Assembly: GCA_026874595.1 (NCBI GenBank)
Contig: CM049309.1
Location: 8,025,076-8,089,075 of the forward strand
Reading direction: 5' to 3'
DNA: 64,000 nt
Origin: Sipunculus nudus
Lineage: Eukaryota > Annelida > Sipuncula > Golfingiida > Sipunculidae
The first letter of the stretch is position 1; the number at the start of each line of letters is the position of its first letter. A program made the translations under genes and the position numbers. Shown one piece after another: positions 35,850-48,607 of this stretch. The notes under the pieces are model-generated. The model saw only the letters and a list, made by a program, of their open reading frames with translations. It ran no database searches and was not told the DNA's origin.

Positions 35850-38800
35850 GTCCGGACAGGATTTTTCCATAAAAATTTTTTTGTCCTTGTCAATTCACTT
35901 TTGTACCCATTTATGTGTGAGATTACTGAATTTCTTCTTTTTTAAAATAGCGTTTTGATACAGGAAATCAAATCCTTAAACTAGGTTTTTTTTCTACATG
36001 CAAAGTGTGGTTTTAAATAGAAGGTTTCCTCCAAATCTTATAAACATATATCATCCGAGAGCTGGTAAGTGAGAGATAATAAGGCACCTTTTTGTAACAA
36101 TACGTTTTTGTAATATTCTTGGTGAAATGTCACTCCTTAATTGGCTTTGAGGGGATTGCTGTGATTGCTCATTTCTGCAAGATAACTGTTACATCTCTGT
36201 CAAGAATGAGGTGGCCTCTTATTTCTACAGTGATTTGTCTGCTTCAGGCAAGGACCAACCTATCTATTTTACAAATTATAAACAAATTAAAGGACCAATC
36301 ACACTACCCATACGGGTTCCTAGCCATATGGAAACTGCATTATTTTTTTTAATTTTAAGAGAGTGATTAATAGATAAATGGCTTGTAAATCTTCTCCATG
36401 TTATAGAGTTCTTGTTTGTCTGTTACTGGTATCTAATACTAGCTGATAAACCTGGTGACCAGTCTTTTATCGAATTTAGGGGATGTATTAAATGAGATGA
36501 AATGAGATTTTTTATACTAAAAGTTATAACAAGATACAGATTATCAGTGGGATACTGTCACAATAAGACATGTACAAATATTATTACATTTACTTTGCGG
36601 CGCCGTGCTTGGGGCAAGAACTTCATACATATTATTATGTTTACCTTAAAGACCTGGTCAGTGATGATTACGTTTGCAAAATTTTCAGATTTCAAATTTT
36701 TGAAGATCTTTGACTGGTTACATACATTTTTATTGTTGGATGTATAAAAGAGAGGCTGATGTGAGGAACATATGAAAGATTAATTAAATGTATGTTTTAT
36801 GGCAAGGAAGCTGTTCCTAAAGAAAGTATCAGGAATATACATACCTCGTTAGTCACAGTAGCAGAACAAAGGGGGAGGGGTTTAGGCATTATGGATCAGT
36901 TTTTTTTCAGCTGCTGCAACCGTTTTAAGGGTTTCAGACAATTTTGTGTGGATTGGTCTCCCTCTTTTCTGGACCTTGTTTTAGGTTCTGTATAGACTAA
37001 ATGATATATTTAAGGCAGTCACCACTCAAAGTCAAGAATAATGTGTTTTGTAGGGACTATAAATAATGTATTTAAAATGGAAAAGCAATAAAAGTAAGGA
37101 AACAAGAGTTCAATTTATGAAATCTTGATGGAAGGCCTACCTAGAATTACCTGTGTGAATTGGGGGATTTATCCATGCTGCTTGCTGGCATAAGAAATAA
37201 GTGCCAAGCGATCGAGGGTCACATATTTTTCACATGTACTGACCATGTATGTTACTCAGTAACTGGGTCAAATGTCAGGCAAAACATGCTTAAATCCGTC
37301 ACTGACAGGGCTTATATGCACAATTGTCCTTAATCTTGAGCTGGAGGTCCATGTTAGCATTCTGGTCTTTGCAGAAGGCAGTTCAGCTTTTTGGTGATAA
37401 CCTCCATGCAATTTAAACCATGGAAAAATCACTCAAAATAGTGAGTACATTAAAAATTATTTATTTTCATGTCACCAAGGTGAGTATGGAAATAAAAACC
37501 TTTAAAATAAGGTATAGCACAGTGTCATGAACAACACAGTTTCAGATGAGCTAGGTTGAGGATAAAAGTGGACCAATTCATTTTATTAGTACAAACCTTT
37601 TTATATTATTAGCTTTGTCCAATTATTATCTTTCTTTATATTCTGGACTTGTGCAAGATATATACTTAACAATAAATTCAACTCTCTACCTTATGTAAAA
37701 AAAAGTTACTAAAATCAGCTTGTTTGGCTTCTACCTGCAACAAGGACTCTCACTGCAGAGGTATCTGATTGCTTTTATATTTCCATGTTAAGTTCAACCT
37801 GAACTTGTTGCTAATTTAGCACAGACCAGCACAACAAACACCTGAAAGGTGTCAGTAAATCAACGTACAGCATTGGGGCCATGCTTGGAGTTTGTTGTGT
37901 TTTGTACGACACCAATACCATGATGTCCAGGAGTGTTTTTCAAATAAACATTTTTTAAAAGCTTTAATTAACATTCCAATGCACAAACTTTGCACACTAT
38001 CTTCCATGTAGGGTTTGCGTCCCCATATCAAACTTTTTTTATATTTGTTTCAATAGATTTAACATGTTCAAATAGACAGCTGGCAGACTATTACAACAAG
38101 TTGATTGGATGACTCTGGTAAGATACAAAGTTACTGCCCAAAAAGCATAAACAAAAACCTGCCTCACTGAAAAGACTATAAATAAAACAACAGTCGAAAG
38201 CATTGACTGCTGTTGCTAGAATTCGCGCAAAAAAAAATCCCTGAAGAACAGTCAGGAGAGGCATTGTCAGAATGTCTAACAGCAGTCACAGGTCAATGCC
38301 TCTATATAATCACCTTCATATACTGAGCCTTACCATTAAAACAAAAATATGCCGCTGGAAGCCACAAGTATAGAAAAAGAATTTTTAAACTAATTCTGGT
38401 TGCATTAATGCACTGTCACTTCAATCCTTATTTAAGGGGAAATGAGAAGAAAGCGAAAGAAAATGGGACAAATTCATGTTTCGGGCATCTCTTTGGTTAT
38501 ACACACCATCTTTGTACAATGTGTTACATAAGCATGACTTTATTCATGTTTAGTGCACAGTTTTGTCCATTTCTTGATAAAATGATAATCACACCAACAA
38601 ATAGTGATTCAAGTGACTGTGATTAATGTGACCATCTATTCAAAATTTGTAACTCAAAACAGTGCGTTAATTACAAGCCAGAGAAATAACTGATAACTCT
38701 TGTTTAAATAACCCTTTCTTTTTCTTATATACTTATCTATTAATACCACAAGGTGAGAAACATTGATTTGAGGACCATAGAAGTGGCAACAAGCAGGTTT

Positions 38801-40350
38801 AACCTATATGGTCACATTTCGTAAGGTGGTCCTTTTTCACAAAATATCAGGTTTTCTGACAAAAAGCTAATACTGTTGCCTCTGTTGAATAACAAAGTGC
38901 ATTCACTACTTTGCCCAAACATTTCAACCAGTCAAGTACTTTTTGCTTTTGGAGTCTATCAGACAAATGCTCATAAATTAAGCTTTAACTTGGTATATCA
39001 TATCCCCTTCTACCTATCATGCAAGTGTAAAAACTAGGCTCCTGAAAATCGGTGAATGAAATGTAACTCCTTATTCACGTCTGAAAAAACTACTTTTAAA
39101 TCAGCATGTTACTTGACTGAGGAATGATATCTCCATTCACTCCTCATTTATCAGGGCAGTCATCATTATAATGAGTGGCAGTGAATCTAGGAGAGCTGTG
39201 GGGATAAACAAGGTTCCAAGGACCCAGTGCTCACCTGTAAACATTTGCATTGACAAAATCAGAAAAAAAAACACTGAATTAAATACTGGTCCACAAACAC
39301 AATATGTTTTAGAACAATCTATAAAACCATTCATTTGTATGAATTTAATCAAAATGTGACATCAAAAGGTCAAGGACACTCACACCAAGTAATGAGCATT
39401 TAGTTAAATGGGCCTGGTCCTCAATTTAAGGTTTCATCTGACACTACACTTGCATTACAAAAGAATTAGAATGATGAAATGGGACTGTTTTATTAAGGAT
39501 TGGATGTTTTCAGTTGGCACTACTTTCCCATAGAGAAATGAAATCTGGGTCAACTTACAGGTTACACAAAACAGAGATGTGTATACACCATGATTTCCTT
39601 TAGTATGTAGTAGTGCAATGTCCCCTAAATAGGTAAGACCTCATTTAGGACATTACTTAACACCAAGATATCATAACTGTACTGTTTTAGTTATATTATT
39701 TGATGTGAGACCTTGTTTAATGTACATTTGTGCACTTAAAAATTCAAAATTTGAATGATTCCATGATTTTAATTCTTAATTTACCCCTTTTGATTTTTGT
39801 TGTTTGACAAAAACATGTATCCACAAACATTGACTCTCTTACCTATGAAAATTTCAATGTGGCCAAACAAAAATTTTAGAAATTAATGAAAATGATGTTT
39901 TCTGTTAATCATGAAATTTTCAATTAAATATCTTAAATAGCTCTTGAGATACATCAGTTTATTATAAAGAAATACAAACTGGAGAAAAAGCAGTTTGAAG
40001 TTGCAGTTTATGTGATATTATATAGCATTTAAATATGGTTTGTATGCCATATTTGGTTAATTAAGGGGTTTTAACCTTGGACATTACTTTTTTCAATAGA
40101 CCTTAGGCAGAGGTTAAACTTATAAACTTTCTCCAAAAATGGTCATTTTGACCCATGTCACACTTTTTGGACCACCTTGTGAAATGCAACCATATCTGAC
40201 TGACAGCAGAAATGTCATGATCTATATACTCTTGCACTGGAATTGAATTTACTTATCTAGTTTTGACTCACACAAAATATACCCACATAATGGTAATTTA
40301 CAACATTTATAAACCTGCTGAATCAACAATGAAGACAAGCAAAGGGTGAT
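35850..40350. other. Intron between B5 and B6: no exon recognised
   Basis: Several kb without a named element, tRNA or exon. Poly-A/T runs only. Confidence 0.45.
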
Positions 40351-40354
40351 CATT

Positions 40355-40391
40355 ATAACTCAGATAACGTTCAGTCAGATGAGCTAAAAAT
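40355..40391 (+). mobile_element. Degenerate H1 3' hairpin
   Basis: AACTCAGATAACGTTCAGTCAG then ATGAGCTAAAAA is a worn copy of the H1 tail. The body before it is not recognisable. Confidence 0.5.
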
Positions 40392-41259
40392 TAATTTTAG
40401 GACTACTGGTTTTCTTTTGAAGACTAGAGATTTTAGGTGACCGCTTCTTCTTTACTAATGGAATGTCCTGAAATGTGTCCATGGATAAATTGATTAGTAA
40501 AGACTTATCATTATAGCCATGGTCTATTAGGTCATTTTCTTTTGTAAGAAGCATAAACAAATCTCTTCCTTAATGAAATCATAAACAAGAGCTGAGATGA
40601 TAACAACATCAATATCCTCAAAGCAAAAAAAAAAAAAGAAAAGAAATGCAGAAGTGCTTGAGTACACAACTGTCACAGTCAGCATCACATCTTCATAATT
40701 TTACAGCCATTAAGGAAAGGAGACTTTTATTTCATCCAATGAAAACTTAATCTGGCCAGGACCCTGAGATGGCTTTTATGCTCAATATCTAAGCTGTCTG
40801 GTCTGGCATGTCACAAAGTTTTTTCAATGTTTGCTTCTGATGATTCTGACCAAGCTGTAGTGGTACCTTTTTATATTGTATACTCAATAGGATATTTGTG
40901 ATATCAACCACAATATGCCCACATCTATGACTAAACAACTGCATTAGCTAGCCTAGGCAACTGTGTCTGACTAGATCAAATAAGTCAGTGCAAGCCTATC
41001 CCTGCATGGCTAAACTAAGAGTGTTTACCCACCCTTACATTTCCATATCATATATTAGTATAATTTCTTCAAAGTAAGTGGGAGCACTAATGTACAGGAA
41101 TAAAAGAAACAAGGGGAAAATTGATCTGTGGAACAGATCTGGTATGTCCCCCAACTAATGTGGAAGTAGGTGCGAACAAAGGTTCTGGATAGCTGTATGA
41201 AATTTGTGATAGGTGTTTCCAATCGACAGATAAATTCCTTGAATAATAGATCAAGGGCA

Positions 41260-41690
41260 TCCATATTTGAACTTGACCTAGCCCCTCATAAGTTGCACCA
41301 CTACTGCAAGTTCGGTGACTGTCCCTCAAATTCTTTTTGAGTTATTGCATTAACATTGTTTTAGCATTATTCTCCCCGTGACCTTGAAAAATGTACCAAG
41401 GTCATCCATATTGGAACTTGAGCTAGCCCTTCATAAGACGTATTATTGCTGCAAGTTTGGTGACTGTCCCACAAATTCTTTGTGAGTTATAGTGTTAACA
41501 TCATTATAGCATTACCGTCCCTGTGACCTTGAAAAATAATTCAAGGTCATCCATATTCAAACCTGACCTAGCCCCTTGTATGCTGCATTATTGCTGCAAC
41601 TTTGGTGACTGTCCCTTCAATTCTTGGTGAGTAATAGCGTTAACATCATTTTAGCATCATCACCCCTGTGACGTGATAATAGAGTTCATC
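41260..41690. repeat. Tandem repeat, period about 145 bp, three units
   Basis: The block catccatatt(t/g)gaacttgacctagcccctcataag ... ctgcaagttnggtgactgtcc ... gtgaccttgaaaaat repeats at about 41260, 41402 and 41547. It is related in wording to the TGACCTTGACC repeats at 51.7-52.7 kb. Confidence 0.75.
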
Positions 41691-42087
41691 TGTGAACCAG
41701 GATGGATGAATGTATAAAACTTTTATTAGTAAAACTTTTATTAGGATTCTGGAGGAAGTATGCAGGCTGCAACTTCATATTTATTATTTAATACATGAAA
41801 AGAATGCTAACTGGCACATGAAAATCTGCTGTGAAATCTGCTTTAAACTGTGTGTAAATCTGCACAGGTAAAATGACCACCAACATATGATTTAACCTGA
41901 TGACTCCGCCATGTGCTTTGCATATTAGCTGCTAGCTTGAATACTGCTTATACTTAATAATGGCACATTTCCAAGTGGTTCCCATAACAAATTCCCTTTA
42001 AAAGTTCTGAACCAAAGGCTGTAAATTGTGAAAAGTAATGCTAGCTTAACCAAAAACAACATAAACTGAGAGGTATGCTGCAGTTAC

Positions 42088-42266
42088 CTATATTCTCATG
42101 ATCAACACAAAAGTTATCAGAAGATAATCTGCCTAAAGCACTGAGAACTTCGACTCGAATTGTGTAGTAGGTATCAGACCAAAATCCATGGGTGGTTTCA
42201 TTGTTATCAGAACCTCTCCATTCACATGCACCGGGACTGGGGTGAAGACAAGTTCCAGATTTTAAT
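42088..42266 (-). CDS. Exon B5: second half of D1, variant 5
   Basis: A 179-nt exon (3n+2), acceptor catgtttttcag, donor gtaact. It reads L-K-S-G-T-C-L-H-P-S-P-G-A-C-E-W, keeping the cysteine pair with 7 residues between and the following W. It then has Y-Y-T-I-R-V-E-V-L-S-A-L-G-R-L-S-S-D-N, which is very like the x-V-E-x-x-N-A-L-G-x-x-S-D run of gp130 domain 2, and ends D-H-E-N-I. Phases are 1 and 1. It is one of the most family-like of the B exons. The putative 51-nt cassette lies about 600 bp before it. Confidence 0.85.
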
Positions 42267-42862
42267 CTGAAAAACATGCATTGATGCAGAAAGAGCTTTT
42301 TTTTATAAAAAAAATTTGATTGAATTGATCAATATATTTTCTCTTGGTTTCAACAGGCTTGCATGATGTTGTACATGAGGGTTAAATGCTTTTTTATCAG
42401 TTAGAAAAAAAATTGTTAATAAAAACTTTATATTTCCACATTGGAGTAATCATGATGATCCACTGAAACAGTACAAGCTAAAATTTAATTACAGATTTGT
42501 CCCATAGAGTGGTATTTGAAACGATATTATAGTAAGTAACAATCTTTTCCGATGACATATGATACATTCACAGCTGGCCATGTTAAAAGTTTGTCTGCAC
42601 ATAAGAATTGCTAACATTCAACGAGTTTCCATTAGACATATAGAAAATACGATTTTATTTGCTTTTTCAGTGTGAAAGTTGAAGGAATTGAGTATAAAAT
42701 GGAAAAGCAAGAAAACTAGAACCAAAACCAAAATATGTAATCATCTTAAAGTAACCTTCACTCTTAACTCTGTCATACTATTAAAGTTTCAATATCAAGA
42801 TAAAGTCCTTCGCCAATTCTTATTTTATTAGTAGGCTTTCTCTAATACATGGATGTGCTTAC

Positions 42863-42913
42863 CTCAGTCTTTCATGTTCAGGACTTCCAGCATCAATATA
42901 ACAGGGCGGCCAA
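42863..42913 (-). CDS. Putative 51-nt cassette exon ahead of B5
   Basis: A short stretch with a good acceptor (ttctaacttctaattag, with a branch-point-like ttctaac) and a strong donor (AG/gtaagc). In the one open frame it gives W-P-P-C-Y-I-D-A-G-S-P-E-H-E-R-L. It starts with 1 base and ends with 2, so it would fit between A and B5 in frame and insert 17 residues with one extra cysteine. No homologue is seen near other B exons, and no domain match is evident. It may be a real optional exon or a chance pairing of splice-like sites. Confidence 0.4.
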
Positions 42914-42914
42914 C

Positions 42915-44460
42915 TAATTAGAAGTTAGAATTTAAAATGTAAAAGCAGTCAAACATGCAAGAAAGACTGAAACAGAAAAACAATTTGAAAACAATGGTCA
43001 CTTCCAAGGGGAGTCAGCACTTTGTACACTTTCAGATCTGCGAGACAGCCATCATTGTGTCCCATAATCCTCTGTCTGTGAACAAATACAAGGGTCCAGC
43101 AAGTTCCTACCATATGCCATAACACCTTCCGAATTTCTACACATCTTCCACAAGTCCATGACTTATGACACTACAACATCCCGGTCATTTTCTCTGACGG
43201 TTCCTTTATTTGTCTTCATAATAATCAGTTTTCTAAATCATTGAGAAAGTAATAATATTGAAGAAAAACCTGAAACAATTCTATGATTGCACTTGCTTCA
43301 AACTGCCCCCAACCAATGTCAAGCATAAAACCACACTATCTTTCACCAAATCATCTAAAAAAAATGTACCACACAAAGATATGCAGTCAAAAGCTTTGAG
43401 GAAAAGAGGTAAGGTTACCAATGGTACTGATCTGTAACAGATATGTATATTAATTGTTCTTGTTCATGTACAGTACACCTGACCTTAGAGAAACTAATGC
43501 ACTCAATCCAATCACCACTGAAAAGAGACGGAAACCTCTGCCACTTAAGATGATTCATATCAGTATCTCTTCACGTTAAACAGAGACCATAGACCAGACA
43601 TGAATCCCAGAGACCCAACAGAATCACAAGCACTTGACACAATCCCATAATATATTATAATTAATCATAAGTGTCAAATCTTCAGATATTTTGATAGACC
43701 TTGCATGCTTTCTCAGATGATGATTGAGTAGCACAACCATGTATCAGCAAAAGAAACTACCAGTAATCTACAAAGAGCTGAGGACATCAAAGCTTTGTGG
43801 TTTTCACCATAGATCTGTGTTAGTTCCAATTGGGGATGCATGGCAGTGCTCCATTTTCGGACTCTGCGATGAACCTGGAGTCTTATGGAGGATTACAAAC
43901 AAATGATGTCAAGTACTTGTGAACAAGACAGTGTTCATGCCAGAAAGACAGAAGAATTGCACATGTGAAAAGCAATCAATTTGTTCCCCAGTAGAGTGAA
44001 TAGTGGGTATTTATTTCAATTAATCTGATTTAATCTCCTATAGAACACAATAGAGGAAAGCATCTTCACAAAAAGTAGAATTAAAACAGTCCCTGTTGAT
44101 CTTATATCCACATCCATATACACAAGCACAGTCATAAGTATACTTAATACATACAATTGTAACAATTCGTATTTATACTAAATTAATACATACTGCAACA
44201 ACTTGTATATATACTAACTTAATACATACTGTACCAAAATACATATACTTAATATATACTCTAACAATATGTATACAAGTCAAACATGAAATAGAATGAG
44301 TTTAGAGGTTACAAATTAGGAGTAAACTTTTTTGGTAAGTTTCTCCTACAGAAAAACTAAATAACTGAATGAAGTTACTAGCAAAAAAATGGGCAGTTCT
44401 AGATTACGTATTTTCCAATATAATCATAGAGCAATGCCATATCTTTGACATGTTCCTCAG
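42915..44460. other. Intron between B4 and the cassette/B5: nothing recognised
   Basis: A short repeat of taatacatactgtaacaa lies at about 44135-44275. I see no other feature. Confidence 0.45.
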
Positions 44461-44645
44461 TCTTTCATTGTATCATGAGTTTCTACAAAAGTTTTCTAAA
44501 TATATTGGCTTAAAATATGGAAAAGGCTGACAATTATAAATGGAGCTAATATTTCTGTGCACTGCAAATGGATGTGGAGTTATAAAAGAGATACACAGAG
44601 GCAGTAGAAGAGAGTACACATCTACAGCAAACCAAACAATCGTAC

Positions 44646-44821
44646 CAATGGATGAAGAGCTAAGAAATATGGTGTCTTCTGCAGTTTCATAGCTATTGTT
44701 GACTTTCAGTGTCAAGTTATAGGCCTCATTAACTATGAACTTTGTCTCATCCAGAATTACATTTTCCATTCCTTCTTTTATTACTGCTGAACCATATTCC
44801 AATATTAAACCATCATGTGTC
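44646..44821 (-). CDS. Exon B4: second half of D1, variant lacking both cysteines
   Basis: A 176-nt exon (3n+2), acceptor tctcattaccag, donor gtacga. It opens T-H-D-G-L-I-L-E-Y-G-S-A-V and later has A-Y-N-L-T-L-K-V-N-N-S-Y-E-T-A and ends S-S-S-S-I. The strand pattern Y-x-L-x-x-x-V-N-N-S and both phases match the other B exons, but neither cysteine of the second disulfide is present. Losing both together keeps the domain free of an unpaired thiol and suggests selection, although decay of a spare copy is also possible. The frame is open throughout and both splice sites are intact. Confidence 0.75.
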
Positions 44822-45219
44822 CTGGTAATGAGAAAAAAAAAGCAGAACCTGTTACATTTTACCTTTTCATGGCTTGGCCTTTCTAGGTGAAGATAACTGA
44901 GTTAATATATATTTAATGGATTTACTGCAAACAACTGATGTCTGTTAACACTGAGTTACAGAAAAAAACACATTTCAATCATACAATAACAAAAAAATAT
45001 ATATATATTTTATTATATCTCACAGTTATAAATCTCTCAAATCTCACATGCATTTCTCAAAATTATTAATCTTCCCTGATGTTTATCTATCAGTAATTAT
45101 AGACTGTTAATTATTTCAAGTTGGGTGTTTAAGATGTTGATGGTTTGAGGAATTACTTCAGATGCAGCAAATCAAAGGTAGTGAATATGAACTAACAACT
45201 ATATGTATCAATAAAACAA

Positions 45220-46664
45220 CTAGAATACGGGTAGTCCACAAGCGACTACGTGTATCCGCCTAAATCAGAGTGGAACGGGTGAAGTGAGGCATGGATTGAG
45301 TGGCAAGGGGAAATAGAGTGTTGCATATTAGCATGGATGTCTGCAGCCAAATTGTGTATGTAGGTTGCCCCCCCCTACCACAAAATCCAGAAAGCCGTCC
45401 AAGTTGTATACATATGCAAAATTTAAGGCAGATAAGTCAAACCACTACATGTATATGAGTGATTTTAGCCCGTGATGGATGCTGAGCAAAAATGGTTGCA
45501 GGTGACGCCACCAGTTTTGCGTATGATAAAGAGCTATGTGAGAACTATACACATGCAAAACTTTGGCCCAATCGGTCAAACGGTTCCCAAGATATGAGCT
45601 TGGATGTCTGCTGTATAAACTAGAATGCAGGTGGCGCCACCTGTCATAAAATCAAGAGAGCTGTCGGGGATGTATAAACCTGAAAAATTTTAGCCAGATA
45701 TGTCAAACCACTGCCGAGATATGAGTGATTTTATCCCATGGCAGACAAACAGACAGGAGCTGTACAAAAATGGCTACAGGTGGCGCCACCAGTTTTGCGT
45801 ATGATAAAGAGCTATGTGAGATCTATACACATACAAAATTTTGGCCCAATCGGTCAAACGGTTTCGGAGATATGAGCTTGGATGTCTGCAGTGTAAACGT
45901 GAATGTAGGTGGCGCCACCTGTCATAAAATCAGAAAAGCTATCCAGGATGTATACGCAAGCTGAATTTCAGGTGAATTAGTCAAGTCACTGCAAAGATAT
46001 GAGTGATTTTAACCCAAGGCAGATGAACAGATTGACACTGTGCAAACATGGTTGCAGGTGGCGCCACCATTTTTTGTGTATGTTATAAAGCTCTCCAAGG
46101 GCTACATTTGTGCAAAAAAATTTTCCTGATCGGTCAAACGGTTCCTGAGATATGAGCTTGGATGTCTGCAGCGTAAACGTGAATGTAGGTGGCGCCACCT
46201 GTCATAAAATCAGAAAAGCTATCCAGGAACTTTAAGCATGCCGAATTTCAGGTGAATTAGTCAAGTCACTGCAGAGATATGAGTGATTTTAACCCAAGGC
46301 AGACGAACAGATGGACACTGTGCAAACATGGTTGCAGGTGGCGCCACCATTTTTGGTGTATGTTATAAAGCTCTCCAAGGGCTACATTTGTGCAAAAAAA
46401 TTTTCCTGATCGGTCAAACGGTTCCCGAGATATGTGGGTTTATGTGTGGAAACAGACGCACAAACGGACGCAGAGCGCAGAGGAAAGGTCAGAGGTCAAA
46501 ACAAAATCAGGGCGCAGCAGTTCACATGTGACCCGAACATAATCCCGGGTTTCGTAAAATTCCACCCAGTGGTTACGGAGGAGTTCTCCGGACACCTACG
46601 CGGCGGCGGCGGCGGCGTGCAGCTGAAAACAGTATTCGCAAAACTCTGTTTTGGCGGATACAAT
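45220..46664. mobile_element. H4-family element, copy 3, in the B3-B4 intron
   Basis: It starts ctagaatacgggtagtccac with the GTAGTC/GACTAC hairpin and tgtatccgcc, and ends ggcggatacaa at 46653-46663. The tandem core recurs at 45717, 45996 and 46275 (279 bp) with GGTGGCGCCACC palindromes. It ends with a GC-rich cggcggcgg run near 46600. AGGTCAGAGGTCA lies at 46486-46498. Confidence 0.8.
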
Positions 46665-46699
46665 TACTATCAGAGCAGAGTATTCGGGTAGCGGGCACA

Positions 46700-47450
46700 A
46701 CCTGGAAAACTTGACACTAGATCTCTATAACCAAATAGGATATAGTGATCCAGTGTCAGTCTGGCTAAGACTGCTTTCCTCAAAGCATCTAAATGCAGAA
46801 ATAGAAGCTTGCACCCCTGATTTGTTACAATAAGAAAGTTTTAGTGTGTGACAGGTAATATAAAAGCTATGATTTCACTTTCATTCATTACATTAAATCA
46901 TGGTATCAGAATCTCTGCCTACTGGGACTGGTCACATTGATACCATCAGCCTCCACCAGATGTCTCTCTCTTACAGTCGATTTCAGCTCTGCCAGACTTC
47001 ATACTTTGTAAAGAAACCTGCATCATGAAGAGCTGATAAATTAAGCAGATTTGCTTTGACATGTGAACAGAGGTGTAACTTTTATAGCTACCACTAGGTG
47101 GCACTACCTGTATAGGCAAGATGGGTCATTGCTGGTGTTGTCATGCTGTGCCTTGCATTGACTAGTGATAGTGACAATAACGGCTATCTAACTGATTGAG
47201 ACAAAACTGATCTCCTGACACATCTATGTATTTATTGTGAGATTTCTTCAGTACAGCCATCATAATGATGATCCACATTGCAAGGCAAACAGACTGCCTA
47301 CATGTATTCAACAATTATTTAAACAGTCGCTGAAAGCTTAGAATGAACAGAAACCCAGTTATTGTGAGCTGCAAGGCTGTACACTGTATCACATCCTAAA
47401 TTTCTCTCTGAACCACCAATATGAAATCAGAATGCAGTCATGTGAAATAA
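46700..47450. other. No supported gene
   Basis: A short open frame at 46690-46833 (plus strand) was noted and not accepted. I see nothing else. Confidence 0.4.
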
Positions 47451-47454
47451 ATAC

Positions 47455-47790
47455 CTAATATCTAATATCTAAATCATGTTGGGCTTTTACTTCAAAGCCT
47501 AACTGGCTCATCAGACCAGAGCTTTCCGGGTTTCTGTAGCGTGAAGCGACATAGGAAATAAACCCCTTCTTTGGATGGAATGGGATGCTGGTCCATAGCA
47601 GGTAACTTTCCCAGTATTTACTGGTCCCCATTTCTAATACTGGATGGACAAAGGCACTCTTGTGGTTGAGACCTTCTTAAAGGTCTTTGCACGGTGGGGT
47701 CTGACCAAGATTCAAACTCATGTCCTCTCGATCATAAACCTGGCACCTTGACCATTACACTATCCACAACCCCTCTGCACCACCATCCCC
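47455..47790 (-). mobile_element. tRNA-derived SINE with conserved body
   Basis: On the minus strand a tRNA-like head (ggatagtgtaatggtcaagg ... gacatgagtttgaatcttgg) is followed by a body with ctatggaccagcatcccattcc and ctacagaaacccggaaagctc, then gatgagccagttaggc, and a tattagatattagg tail. This order (pol III head, shared body, short tandem tail) is that of mollusc-type SINEs as I remember them. It is one full-length-looking copy of about 330 bp. Confidence 0.7.
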
Positions 47791-48607
47791 TTTCACCACT
47801 GCCCAACTTAATCTTAATCATACCAAATATACAATAATTTATCTTTATAATATAAACATGACTGGCCCTGCATGATGAATTTAATATTTACTGTAAAATT
47901 CCTTAATTATATGTAGGCCCTGTGAAATAAATAAGACTATATTTTTGAGCATTCACTGTAAGTTTCTCTGTCTCTCTGTCTTATAGTTACATTTTGTTAG
48001 AATATCAGTCATTTACATTCATCAACAGCCCACTGATTATGATTATGCATGCTGTTTACTGTGCATACGTGATTTCCTAAATAATTATCAAGCACATATA
48101 ACCTAGCATGCCCATGACAAATGTGCACTGACAACAACTGGGAGCAAAAAGTCACCTGATAAGTCAGATGAATACACAGAAAAAAAAATCTGACAAAAAG
48201 CATACAGTTTCACAAACACCCAGTTGTGGATTGTCTAGATTACAAAAAGTTTCCACTCTGTACCTTACACAATTGAAGATGTTTTGATCAAATTGTCTGA
48301 CTTAATTCTTTAATGAAATTTACAGCTAGCGGGCAGCTGCCGTGTGATCAAAATGCATGATCACGGTTTGTAACAGTGTCTGATTCAATAGGGTTCAGTG
48401 AGACACACAGCGCACTCTATCTTCACCATGCTAAACAATGGGTGCTTCCAAATTTAAGGAATAACCAGATATAAGATTTGACATGCCAAAGTCATAATAA
48501 ATTGATACATTCACAGTTATCACTCTGTTGAAAATCATATGACATTTTCAGCAAATATCAGGGACTTTACTTCCACTTAAAGTTATCACTTGACATAAAA
48601 AATTTCA

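Larger units (their letters stand above)
34200..35850. repeat. Local duplication carrying B7 and B6
   Basis: About 100 bp beyond each donor is alike between the two copies (gtctgatgatcc...agccatgctcagcaaac against gtctgacattgc...agccatgcttagtaaac), and both exons are similar. The copies are about 1.3 kb apart. Confidence 0.75.

Noticed and set aside
39137-39352. Minus-strand frame with hydrophobic runs, considered as a membrane segment of the receptor
   Set aside because: It lies between B5 and B6, where a membrane exon makes no sense, and lacks splice sites of the right phase.
46690-46833. Plus-strand open stretch ending L-S-S-K-H-L-N-A-E-I-E-A-C-T-P-D-L-L-Q
   Set aside because: It looks a little protein-like but is short, begins inside the tail of an H4 element, and has no supporting splice sites or family match.
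46920-46990. Minus-strand H-L-V-E-A-D-G-I-N-V-T, resembling the L-V-E-A-N-N core of B exons
   Set aside because: A stop lies soon on both sides, no cysteine pair precedes it, and no acceptor or donor is in place, so it is not counted as an eighth B exon.
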